From Coccinella septempunctata (lineage: Eukaryota > Arthropoda > Insecta > Coleoptera > Coccinellidae), in NCBI RefSeq assembly GCF_907165205.1, contig NC_058190.1:40412116-40476115 (forward strand): a stretch of DNA of 64,000 nucleotides. The letters are read 5' to 3'. Under the pieces are notes generated by a model. It was not told the origin of the DNA, did no database searches, and saw only the letters and a list, made by a program, of their open reading frames with translations. The position numbers and the translations under genes were made by a program. This document shows, piece after piece, positions 25,418 to 36,600 of this stretch. How positions within the stretch are numbered: the first letter of the stretch is position 1; the number at the start of each line of letters is the position of its first letter.

Positions 25418-27513
25418 ACCTGACCTGCAGACGCTTTCCCCACCGCTGAAAGTGTATATATCATAGAACCTTATTTTCTTTCTATCATCTAATCTACAAA
25501 ATCCACTAGGTCTTCACGAAGTTTGAGTAAATCCCGATTTAGCATATTCGGCTCCCCAACTATTATAGTGTTGCCACATAAAAAACTGAACCACCTTCCA
25601 CTCCTACAAGTGGGGAATTTTGTTCGTTTCTTTTTACTCACTCTGTATACTAGTGCTTCAAGTGAGAGAAGTTGTCTCAGATAGTAAATAAACAGGTTAT
25701 CATTTTAGCAGTGTCTGGGAGTCATTTTTATATTTCTATTGAACTGAAAACAGTAGAAACTTATAAGTTTATACTGTTTTCAAGCTACATATGTACTACT
25801 AATAATTATATTGGAATACCTCAACTAAGTTAATTGCATAACATAAGGAAATGATAAACCCCTCATAAAGCCGTAACCTGAAAACACATAATTTTTGTTT
25901 GTCTTGCAGGGAATAATTCATACTTTTCTGTTTGAAACTGAAACACTCATGAAATACTACTATGTTATAAATCCAACGAAATGCACTTACGTACCATATA
26001 CTTACTCCCACACATTTATCCCATTTCGACTCGCGTGACCGAAAAATGTATGCAAATTTCGCTTAGCGAATAATCCAGTAGTCGTAAATGACAAACGGTT
26101 CGAATTTATAACAGTAGATTATGTAACCGGTTCGTAAATTCGGTTTTATGACTACTTCAATGTGCGGATGACAGCAGGAATTCAATCGATGACATCTTCC
26201 TGATCCCTACATTCAACACGTGCCATTAATATGCCGACACAAGAGCGGTGTTTTTAGCTTCCACTAAAAAAAGCTTCGTAAAAATTTTTGGGAAAAAGAT
26301 TCCTAATAGTCGTGATCGGATTAGGTGAATCCTTGAAAAAGTATGTTAGTTCTTCGACAACTACTTCACTAATGGGAGGCCACAGGTAAAGAGACTGTGC
26401 CTACAATTTGTACAGGGTGATCACTATGTCACGGTGTAAAAAAACAAATTCGTACAAAAGTGTCATCATTCTTGAAAAAAATCTCATTTCAAAATGGTTA
26501 CCCTATTTTTTATTCGATTTCTTCATTCCCCGGAATATCCTAAATCTGTTTTATCTGATATAAGAAATCGTAAAAAGCTTTCTCCATAGAATACATGAAT
26601 ATTTATTGATATACAATTATATAATATACAGGGTGTTTTCAAAGGTGGGGGTTTTTCTTGACATAAGGTAGAACTCATCAAAATAAGTCGTTCAACCACA
26701 AATTGTCCTTATAAAATATCCAAGATGGCTGAGATACAACCCTAGAAGTTCGACAAAATTTGATTGAATTTCAAGTACGGGAGTGTGAAAGGTGACTCCG
26801 GCATCGCAAAAACGAAACAAAACCTAAGCATATGGCTGGACAATGAATGGTTCAGTACCAAGTTCATCGGATTAGATGCATCAGGTCACTTTTGAGTATA
26901 ATAATAATTGTGGTATCGTGCAATTAAGAGTGAAAAAAAATGTAGAAAATCGAAGCAGTTTCTAGAAAGTTCTTATGTTAGTTATGTTGAAAAAGCGCTA
27001 TGATGTTTCCCCATTTCGTCCCGTTTTTACGACGATTGTTGGAATGTTCGAACAAGAAAATTGTGATGCCCATTGTGAAATAATTCGTGAATAATTTAGG
27101 CGAATTTTATTGGTGAGATTTTGAAGTATTATTCTATTTTTTACACTTGTATCCTAAGTCTCTTCTGTCAGTTGGTATCGAAATGAGCCATTTCATAAAA
27201 TCGTGTAAGTTACTAAAAAATTATGAGAACAATTCGGCAATCCTAAGTTTCCATTTTCATTACCACGTAAATATCGAACGAACCAATATCCTAAACGAAA
27301 TCACATGGTCGAATCAGGACATGAGTTTTTTCCCACTTCTTTACTATAATTCAGCTAACAAACGATCTAAGGTCGTATTATTTCAGTAATTATTTTCAAT
27401 TTTTTTTTCAACTTTGTCATTTTGAAAGTTTTGTATAGGTGTGATTTTTGGTGAAACGCTTCATTTTGACCACTTCTACCTTCTGCTGAAAAAAAAGCCT
27501 CCCCAAATATATA
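25418..27513. other. Intergenic DNA with two solitary CAGGGTG ends
   Basis: CAGGGTG next to TA occurs at 26413 (then ATCACTATGTC) and 26629 (then TTTTCAAAGGTGGGGG). No partner end is found for either. They look like truncated members of different element families. No gene seen. Confidence 0.45.
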
Positions 27514-28161
27514 CAGGGTGAGACTTTGATTCGTACAAATATTTCAACAGTAGATTGTTGAGGTCAAAAGAAACACTTTTTTCTATAGCAGTTTTTCCGA
27601 ATCGGCTCGATTTAAAAGATACAGTCTGTTTTATCGAATGAAATAAATTATGAACTATAGTTTTTAATTTATCTGATGAATATTTTTCAAACACAAGATA
27701 TCTAGCGTCTTCCAGTTTTCTCATTATGACAATTACGGACCATAAAATACAAAAAATTCTAAGAACCCAACTCTTGAACTGAGCTGGACGTTATCTAATG
27801 AATATTTGGACGTTTTGTAAAATAAAAGTATTCTTCATATTTTCTCGTATAATGCGCCGTTTTCGAGTAATTTGATGTTCAAAAATAAAAAATATCTGTG
27901 ATATTCGAAAAATTTGGTAATCTGGCTGAATGCAACTCTGTTTAAAATAAATATCCACAGATGTGTAGTATCATAGATTTAGCTTGTTATTCTGCAGGGA
28001 ATTTTGTTACTCCAGGGGTGGCATAGCTCTATACGAAAACTCAAAATGGCTATATCTCTTTATCATGGCCAAATCGGAAAAAGTGGTATAAGAAAAAAGG
28101 GTTTCTTCTGACCTCAAAAATCATTTCTTGAAATTTTTGATCGAGTCAAAGATCCACACTG
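27514..28161. mobile_element. Family A MITE, copy A4
   Basis: Starts CAGGGTGAGACTTTGATTCG and ends GATCCACACTG. TA on both sides (ATATA before, TAATT after). Interior as in the other A copies (ACAGATGTGTAG, GGGGTGGCATAGCT). Confidence 0.8.
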
Positions 28162-30328
28162 TATAATTCCTAGAAAACTAAACATATTTGATATTTCTTC
28201 AGAGATTACTTCAACGTCTGTTTCCCTCCTACGCAAGCCCAAAAAACTTTTTCTCCTTATTGCATTCCGTTCACAAATCTTCAATTAACGTCTTACCTCT
28301 GCTCCGGCGCATAAAACCCTCAGGATAAAAATAAATGTCAGATACTTTGAATGTTGATTCAATTAATTGCATGTCTGGCAAGAGCCATAAAAATTATATA
28401 GATGGGTGAATTTGCCCGTCTTTCGGTCAATATTTATGTCCGAAAAGTATATAAAACTCAGAAATATACGCCGAATTATGGGATCGTAAAAAAATCGCAA
28501 CAATTATTCGGATTTTGTTTACCTTGAGTGCATTCGGGTTTTTCTTGCGAAGGTTTACGCCGAAACACGACATTAGTTATTGTTTTCAATTCACACTTTT
28601 GGTGGTAAGTTGTTTTCTGTTGGTCTGGCTACCGAATTCTGTCGAAAACAGGTAATAATACGCCCACAATCGAAACGAAAAAAAGGTAAACATTTGTGTG
28701 TGCGCTTCTCTGGAAAAGTAAACACTGCCGAATTTTCTACGCGCCAGTTTGAGTTGTTTTCTTAGAAGCGTCATTTGATAGATCTTCATACCTTGGATAA
28801 AAAGTATTTTTCAGACACTCATCTCATTCGACTGTTTATTTAATGTTATAAGCATCTTAGTGATACTGACTCAAGTCAGTCAAAACATTTCAATGGATAT
28901 TTTGTGAAAATGCACCATTCCTGTAAAGTGGGTAATAGGTAACTCTTGGTATAAACTCTTATTATTCAAATAATGAACTGAAAAATCAAACTCCCTTTGA
29001 AATCTCAATTTCTGGCAAGAATTCAAGTCCAACATAACGAAACAGCTCTGAAGAATTATGAATTCATCAGGAGGTGATGGACGTGTTAACATTTTTTTCG
29101 AAATCCTTTCTTAGATGAAGTCGAGGAAAAACTACCCAAAATCCAAGGAAACCAGTAATACTCTTCATTATGAACTTATATAAGATGGTGTAAAATGAAA
29201 GGAAATTTCAGAAACTGGGGATACTAGATATGTAGATACTTATCTAGATGAGATCTCAGATCAATCCATAGTTCGGCCAAATTACCAAATATGGATAACA
29301 TCAGGGTTAGACCATACAAAACAATTTTTTATTTTGCTCTTGAAGCCCGATCACATATTTCGAATTAATTTAACGTTAAAAAGCTCCTCTATTAATATCA
29401 AATTCGGTCTACTATTGTGGAAAGTCCTGTGATTCGTCGTTTCTACAGAATAGAATGGAAAAAATGCACAAACAGCGGGAGAAACCATAATCGAAAAGGA
29501 GTACAGCGAATTCCTAGAACCTGAGAGTGAAAACACTCCAAATGAATTATCGAAGGAGATGAGGAAAGAGAAAAACACCTAAATTTCCCATGAATAAGAA
29601 TGAGGGAAGTTAGGCAAGTGTTTCGGATTTGAAGGAAAACTTATTTCATCCTCTGGAATCCCATTAGCAAGGAATATTCGAATATTTATGAATAATTTAT
29701 GAGACTTGTTTTAGACGCGATAGTTTCCGAAATTGAATTCTGTTGATATGAAGATGAGGTGCTATTCGAAGTGAAGCTGAGGTACTTCATGGACAAATAG
29801 TATTAGCCGCTTTAGGACTCAATTCAGCCTGCAGCCGACTATAATTTCGAGGTTTTTGACAGATTTGTGTCCCCAGGGAAGAAGCTTGATTTGAGTCCTG
29901 ATTTCCTCCACTGATTTATAGTTGAAAATTTGTATTTAGTATTTAGTATATTGATAAAAAAATATCTTTTGTGAGAGATCGAATTTCTAAGGGATAGCAC
30001 TGATTTTTTGGAAAGAGTAATTTTTCAACAGTATGGTGCTCTATTCTTCAGTGAAAGTGACAAATTATCTCTATTCAGAGTATGCAAATCGGTGAATAGA
30101 TAGAAAAGGTCCTAGAATATGGCCAGGGCAATCTTCTGATCTTACTCCAATAGTCTATTTTTTTGTTAGTTAAATTCTCATAAAAATTGTTTGATGAAGT
30201 TATCCATTTATTGAAAGATCGAATCATGAAATTTCCGAAACCTTCTCATCACCACTAAACAAAAAAAGCCAATTCCGAATATGTTTGAGAGAAAATGTGA
30301 ATTATATACAGACAAAGCTATATTTTTT
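28162..30328. other. Intergenic DNA, nothing recognised
   Basis: No exon with homologous motif. A short plus-strand frame near 29480-29580 is rich in Glu/Lys but has no domain. No element ends seen. Confidence 0.45.
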
Positions 30329-30588
30329 AACCTATCTATGATAATCCAATCAAAGACTCAACAATACCTTTTACATTCGAAGCATTTTTTAAAACCTCTC
30401 TTATACCTAAATATATACTCCATTCATATTTATTTTAGCAGTCGGTTGAACCTAACCTAACCTAACCTAACCTATCTATGATAATCCAATCAAAGACTCA
30501 GCAATACCTTTTACATTCGAAGCATTTTTTAAAACCTCTCTAATACCTAAATATATACTCCATTCATATTTATTTTAGCAGTCGGTTG
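30329..30588. repeat. 120 bp direct duplication around an AACCT tract
   Basis: The block beginning AACCTATCTATGATAATCC at 30329 recurs at 30469 with two or three substitutions. Both blocks run through the first 33 bp of transposon D3 (TACTCCATTCATATTTATTT) and stop at GTCGGTTG. The first copy ends at 30448 and is joined to the AACCT tract; the second continues into the full D3 element. Confidence 0.85.
30449..30473. repeat. Interstitial telomere-type repeat (AACCT)x5
   Basis: Five tandem AACCT units, the complement of the insect telomere pentamer TTAGG. They lie exactly at the junction of the 120 bp duplication. One AACCT exists at the start of the duplicated block (30329-30333), so four units look inserted. 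Confidence 0.8.
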
Positions 30589-31680
30589 GCCATGAAATAA
30601 TTTTCTCAAGTTTTGTAACTAGAACGGGGTAAGGTTGGCCATCATGAAATGTTGTTAATAACATAACGCCGTTGCCACAACTAATATCAATTTTTATTAC
30701 GAAAATGCCGAAGGTGATTGAGAAAAAAGACAGGATTTCAGTGCTATTTAGAATTCAGGTCCGCTCATTCAAATATGTATGTTTCATCTGAATCTAAACG
30801 ACTTATATTTTAGCTGAAGATTGTGAATGAAGAGGATGACAAAGAATTTCCTTCTATTGGGAGACCCAAAAAAGTGGTGGCAATCGAGAATTTCATGTTT
30901 GAGTGAATTAATGCGAAAAGTTTACTACAGGATTTTCGAATAATGTCATCGTAGAATAAGTTTCCGAAAATTGATTTTTCTATTTTTCATTTGACTTAAC
31001 CTATACATTGTAAATGTCTTAAGGAACCAATAAATACCTAATTATTATTATTATATCAATGTATTAAGATGGACAGCTACAAATACGCGCCAGTTGTCCT
31101 GTTAATTGTTTATTCATGTGAAATTTTTGTTCAGAGATGAAGTTCATCTTGACTTGAAACTTCCTTTAATTCCCTTTACTTATATTGATGCAAGATGATT
31201 TTTGTTGAAGAATTTAACATTCTTGTAATTATCTGTTAATAACTTCGGGAGATACCCATTCCCAACCACTGCATCATATGCTTTTCATCTTCGGGTTAAT
31301 ATTTTTGAAATCTACAACTGATGTAAAGTATTCAAACTTAAGCCAAAGAAGATAACGAACATTAACTGTCCTCAAGCTAGTGCATATTATGAAATTATAC
31401 TGATTTCTTGTATTTTCGATGCAAATAACTGGATATGGTATGCCTTCAATCAGTTTGTATAAAATTCAATTATCTTCGTCACATATTTTCCGAAGAGATT
31501 CGACATTGTGATAAAATACGTGATAACAGAAACTTTTACGTAGAACGGGCAACATAGCGTTGATTTAAAACCCAAAAATGTTTTGGCAAGCTTCATAACC
31601 CCACATTTTCGTACTATACAGAGTGAAATGTTTCAAATTTCCATGGCCAACCGAATGCTAAAATAAAAGTGAATGGAGTA
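30556..31680 (+). mobile_element. Family D DNA transposon, copy D3
   Basis: Starts TACTCCATTCATATTTATTT and ends AAAAGTGAATGGAGTA, with TA on both sides (30554-30555 and 31681-31682). It is the same orientation as D1 and about 240 bp shorter, partly because it lacks the insertion nested in D1. It carries the exon-like frame at 30814-30906. The cleanest boundaries of the family are seen here. Confidence 0.85.
30814..30906 (+). pseudogene. Exon-like transposase fragment in D3
   Basis: Same frame as in D1 and D2 but with an 18 bp in-frame deletion that removes NISTIR. It keeps KIVNEEDDKEF and SIGRPKKV and the same TGA. Confidence 0.4.
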
Positions 31681-33509
31681 TAGTTTTAAATATCATTGAA
31701 ATCTATCAATTATTTCGAGAATTATAATATGAGGAATATTTCGTTTTTTAATTGAAAAATCGAGTTAATTTGTTTTACAGATGGCTCTACTCCGAAAAAA
31801 AATTATTTATTTCTAAATACTTTTTCCTTTTCTTCAAGAACGTGACAATAATTTTTTTATGTACACAGTGATGTTTTGCATGGTACCTGTATGACAAAAT
31901 GAATGATTTAGTACGGTCCTGTTGTTTCTTGATTTTTAATGTGGATTCTTTCGAATGCCTCAAAAACAATGAGCTCTCAAAATATTATTGAAATCGATTC
32001 AACAGTTCAGAAATTATAGAGCTTCAACTATCCTATGATTTTCGGGAAATCCAGTATGTCAGAAATTAGTAGGCATAAGAGATGTTTGGGTGTCCATTTC
32101 TGTTTCATGGTCCTCTATTATCCCCTGACTGATGGGTCCATTGATCACAAATCACTCTGTATATTTTAATTACATTTTCCACGACAGCTTGCTATGTTAC
32201 TCGTAACTTTATACGCTTTTATATACTCGTAGTTCTTGATTGCAAATCGATTCACAGATTTTTCAATAATTCAGGGTGGTTGAAGGGTTTCCTTTTGCTG
32301 TTTAATTTTCCACGCGTAAATCAACTTTCGGTGATCGTTCCACCATGATATTCAACACCATTGAAATGCTACCATTACAACAGAAAATTTGTTGAATAGG
32401 TACAAAAAGAGCTGAAACACACAAGAAAAACAAACAAATCGCCAGTGCCTTGAACCCATCGTCTAACCAGGTTCAGCAACCTGGTCTACCACTATTCCAT
32501 AGAGTCACCGTTTCAATGAAGAATCTATCATAAGTCATAAACCAATGGATCAATAAATGATATCGGAATCTAGTAAGCAAATGCTTCAAGAAGATTTTAT
32601 GTCTCCACTCAATTAGTTGGGAGCATTCTGTTCAGTTAACCTTCCTGTTTTCATTAGCATTTCTCCTTATACGATCAGGACTCGAGTGGAAATTAATATA
32701 AACGTATTTGGATATGTGGAGCTTTCCTTTATCAGGAGCGAAACGAGTTCTTCTTCAGTTTCAGCTCGTATCTGGAAAGAATTAAGTGGAAGTTTAAGTA
32801 GAGAGGTAGTCGTTGAATAAATTTTTCGAATAGCTTATTCGACGTCATAATAATTCAAGAAACTTATGTGGTAATTGCCGAAGAAAGCATTATTCTTGAT
32901 TTTCTGAAAAAACAAAATAATAATAATAAAATTGAAATCCACTTTATTTTATATTTTGATTGTATATAGGTGTACCTATAATCTTTCAAATTTACAAGAA
33001 TAAACCTTTTGAACCTAGCAGACTTAAAAAATATCCTTCATTTCGCTCCAGTCGACTTATTTAGGAGATCGAGATTGTAGGAAAAAGGAGGGAATACATT
33101 TTACCAAATAAGTTGATGATGACAGAAAGTAGTTGACATGGAATTCAGAGAAAATATAATACTACTTTTATAACTGAGGCAGGATTGTAGTGAAGAATGT
33201 GAAGTAATTATAAATTACTGATGAGTGTACTGATTTACAGATATTTATTTTCATTCAGAGGGTCAGATCTGTTTTCATTATTCTTCGGTTGCAAATTGGC
33301 GAATGCTCTAGTAGCCCTGAAAATGTTTATAACCAGTTCATCGGATCCATAGACTAAACCCATGGGTTAGGGTTATGTCTATGATTGGATCAAACCCTCC
33401 AATATTAAATCAATAAATTATTTCATTGTCTTACAGTGTGAAAACATAATGAATTTACCATCCAAAATGAACTCTCCTATCTTGATACGATTTCTCCATT
33501 TTATTTCAG
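31681..33509. other. Region upstream of the follistatin exons
   Basis: No signal-peptide exon with a phase-1 donor could be recognised here. The DNA is AT-rich. Part of it must be intron of the follistatin gene if the first exon lies farther upstream. Confidence 0.45.
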
Positions 33510-33698
33510 CGGGAACTTGTTGGTCCACGATGTCAACCACTGGTAGATGCACCGAAATACTGTACGAGAAAAGTGACAAAGAAAATTGTTGTGCTGATCA
33601 TTCTGTCTACACTGCTTGGTCCGCTGATGATCTGGATTCCGGAAGCCTATTTTTTTGGAGAGTTTTAGGTGGTGGAGTTCCTTGTGTTTCCTGTAAAG
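33510..33698 (+). CDS. Fs: Fs exon: follistatin N-terminal domain
   Basis: Acceptor CCATTTTATTTCAG, donor G|GTAGGAG, both phase 1. It encodes GTCWSTMSTTGRC, then ENCCADHSVYTAWS and GGGVPCVSCK, the cysteine pattern of the FND/TB-like module that contacts activin. Confidence 0.85.
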
Positions 33699-36600
33699 GT
33701 AGGAGAAGTGGTCCGTATAATTTGTTCAAAATATTTAGTAATATTTGTATGAAAAATTTTGCAATCTATAGCATATTTTATTGATTTGTCGAATAGATTT
33801 TCAAGTGGTATACAGTTGGGTAAAATGTATACAGGGTGTCTGTAAACAAATGCGAAGGACTTAGGGAGATGATTCCTCGATGAAAATAAGCAGGAGTAGT
33901 TCCTATAATTTTTTTCGAAATCGGCCTCCCTTCCAAGATACAGCCTTTGGAAGGCGATGGCGAGTTGACAGTTTAAATATTTTTTAAGGGTTCAAAAAAC
34001 ACTGAGTCCTAAAACTATACATAATATGAAGCACTAAGTACTCACACAATTTTTTTAGATCTCATAACTTCATTCCAAGTAAAGTATCGAATCGAAATTT
34101 TGCAACAGACTTTTTTTCTCCAGAATTAAATGGAAAACCATAAGAGAACTTCATTTTTCCAAAATCTATTCCACGAAAACAGTTTTTAGAAGAAAAATTA
34201 TAAGGGGTTGTTATTTTCAAACCCTAATAATAAAGTTATGGAATCTAAAATTGTGTGAATAACATCTACTTAGTGCTTCATATTATGTATAGTTTTATGT
34301 CCTTCGCATTTATTTACAGAGACCCTGTATAACTGATTGTGTATTGATACAAGTTGACCCGAAATTGATGCAATAGAATTTGGTCACAGATTCTTGAGAT
34401 GAAGGAGCCCCCCTTTCGAAGTCACAGCCTCCTGAATTTCGCCCCTAAAAATTATGTTTTATCTCATACAAAGATTATAGATAATCTTTGATCTCATAGT
34501 TCTACCTATTTTGGTGATGGACCCACTTAAGATACATTTTACTGGGCCACTATGACTTTGGAACCACCGAGCGTTAACCATGTTTAACCAAATCGTTAAT
34601 TCAATCGAAAAACTTTCTTGCCTCTTTTTTTTATGAAACGCAAAATAAGTAATAAACAAGGAGAATTCCATTGATTGAATGCTTTCATCACATTCTTTAT
34701 TTTTTCAAAAATCTTTTGTTCCATGGAGAAATTGCAAGAAGCGAGAAAATTTTTCAATAGAATGGGCTTTTAACGGTTTAACAATTTTCAAAGAATTCAA
34801 ATGAGCGCTTAATGTTTAGTGTTGCCAAAGACATTTCGACTCTATAAAAGTGATATTTCGCATATCATAAAACTTGCAGTAACCCCGAAAGAGGGAACCT
34901 GATGGCAAAAATCAAAAATGGAGATATCCTTATTTAGTCTCCAGAAACTGTTATTGAGAATTTGTTGCATCAATTTCGGGACACTCTGTATGAAAAATTC
35001 AAACTTTGAGATGAAAAAAGAAGCTGTGACTGTTCTTTTTTGTTACAATCAATGAAACTCTAGAATTAGAAACTATCGGTGACTATGGAAATTCGAATCT
35101 ATTAGTACCTAGACTTTACCATTATTCACCATAGTAATTGTTGGGATATTTCGTACGATTAAATATACAAGGGAGGGGGAAACTCTCGTGTACCCTCGCA
35201 TGACTCTCCATTCAATAAAAAAAATCACATCGCATGATGATCACTCCCACATCCACCAGTGTCGCTTTTTCTTAGACCTGCCTAACAGGATGCGAATAGT
35301 GAATGGGAAGTGATGCACAATTTCCTCTTCAAGTTGAATGGAAATCGTCGTTGTAGACACTTCAAATTACAGAAAATTACAAGCGCCGGTCACTGCGTAA
35401 GCGTACTCTCAATTATCGTCTTGCCGATACCCAACCACCCGATGATCTCCCACAAAGTCTCATGTAAATTAATTCTATTCTCCTTTTACATTATTTTTTC
35501 ATCGACTTCCTCCAGCCGTTGCTTCGACAGTAAAATTGCAATGAATGGCTGTCGATTTCCTGTCTGACTGCATCTGTTTCAGCACGAATCTTACCTGTAT
35601 CACTACAGGGGCTATTCGAGAATCGACTATCAATTGTTTCAGATTTTTCCAGCTTCAGTCCATACATTTTTGAATTTTTTTGGGTGATTAAAAAAGGGAT
35701 TGAAAAAATACCGAAGATAATGCTCAATAAGTAACAGTGGCGATAGGAGTTGCAAAAAGAACAATATCTATCTTACATCTCATCTGAAAAAATATCAGTA
35801 TGATATAAAAGATCACTTGAAGATAGAAATTGTGCTTGAATTTTTTTTTTAATTCAAATGTTTGTATAGGGTTGACTTCTAGAATAAGGGTAAAAACTAC
35901 AACATAACAAAAATTTTGAAGATTGCCAAAGATACGAGACATTTCAGTGTGAAATGAATAATTTGCAGTGTTCTTTTCCAGACTCTTGTAAGGATGTCAA
36001 ATGTGATGCAGATAAGACCTGCGTGCTGAGAAAGGGTGTCCCAAAATGTGTTTGTTCGTCAAGATGCAAGGAAGGCAAACTCAAATCCAGAGGACCTGTC
36101 TGTGGATCAGACGGACGAAGTTATCGCAATATTTGTAGACTGAAAAAAAGGGCATGCCGAAAAAAGACGCCCTCTCTCACGGTTGCCTACAATGGTATTT
36201 GCCAAAGTAAGTTAATATTGAATTTCACTACCTAAGTATACAAAGGCATTCTTTCTTAACCTCGCCCAAAATTACACTCAAACTACAAAAGATATTTGCA
36301 TGAAATTCATTTCCAGGGTGGAATGGTGAGCTTAAAAAGAATGACCCTGTATATGTTTAAACGTAAAATCGAAAATCGGGCAGTGGGAATCTCATTTCAG
36401 GCTATTTTGAAGATGAATATTAATACATACCAACAATTACTGAGGAGAAAAGGCCTGAATAATGAATATTCAAAGAATCCTTACATTCTTTCAGATTCCT
36501 GTGATAGAATAAGTTGTCCATCAGGCAAACACTGCGTTCTAGATCAGAATCTGAGTCCCCACTGTGTATACTGCACCTTCAATTGCCCAGCAATTCCGAA

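Noticed and set aside
33449..33509. In-frame extension upstream of the Fs N-terminal domain as the true start (MNSPILIRFLHF)
   Set aside because: A clean CCATTTTATTTCAG acceptor in the phase of the other Fs junctions makes a spliced upstream signal exon more likely. It is not fully excluded.
36296..36494. Open intron sequence continuing into follistatin module 2 as coding
   Set aside because: The acceptor at 36494 and phase agreement with exon 2 explain the gene without it, and the sequence lacks follistatin-like residues.
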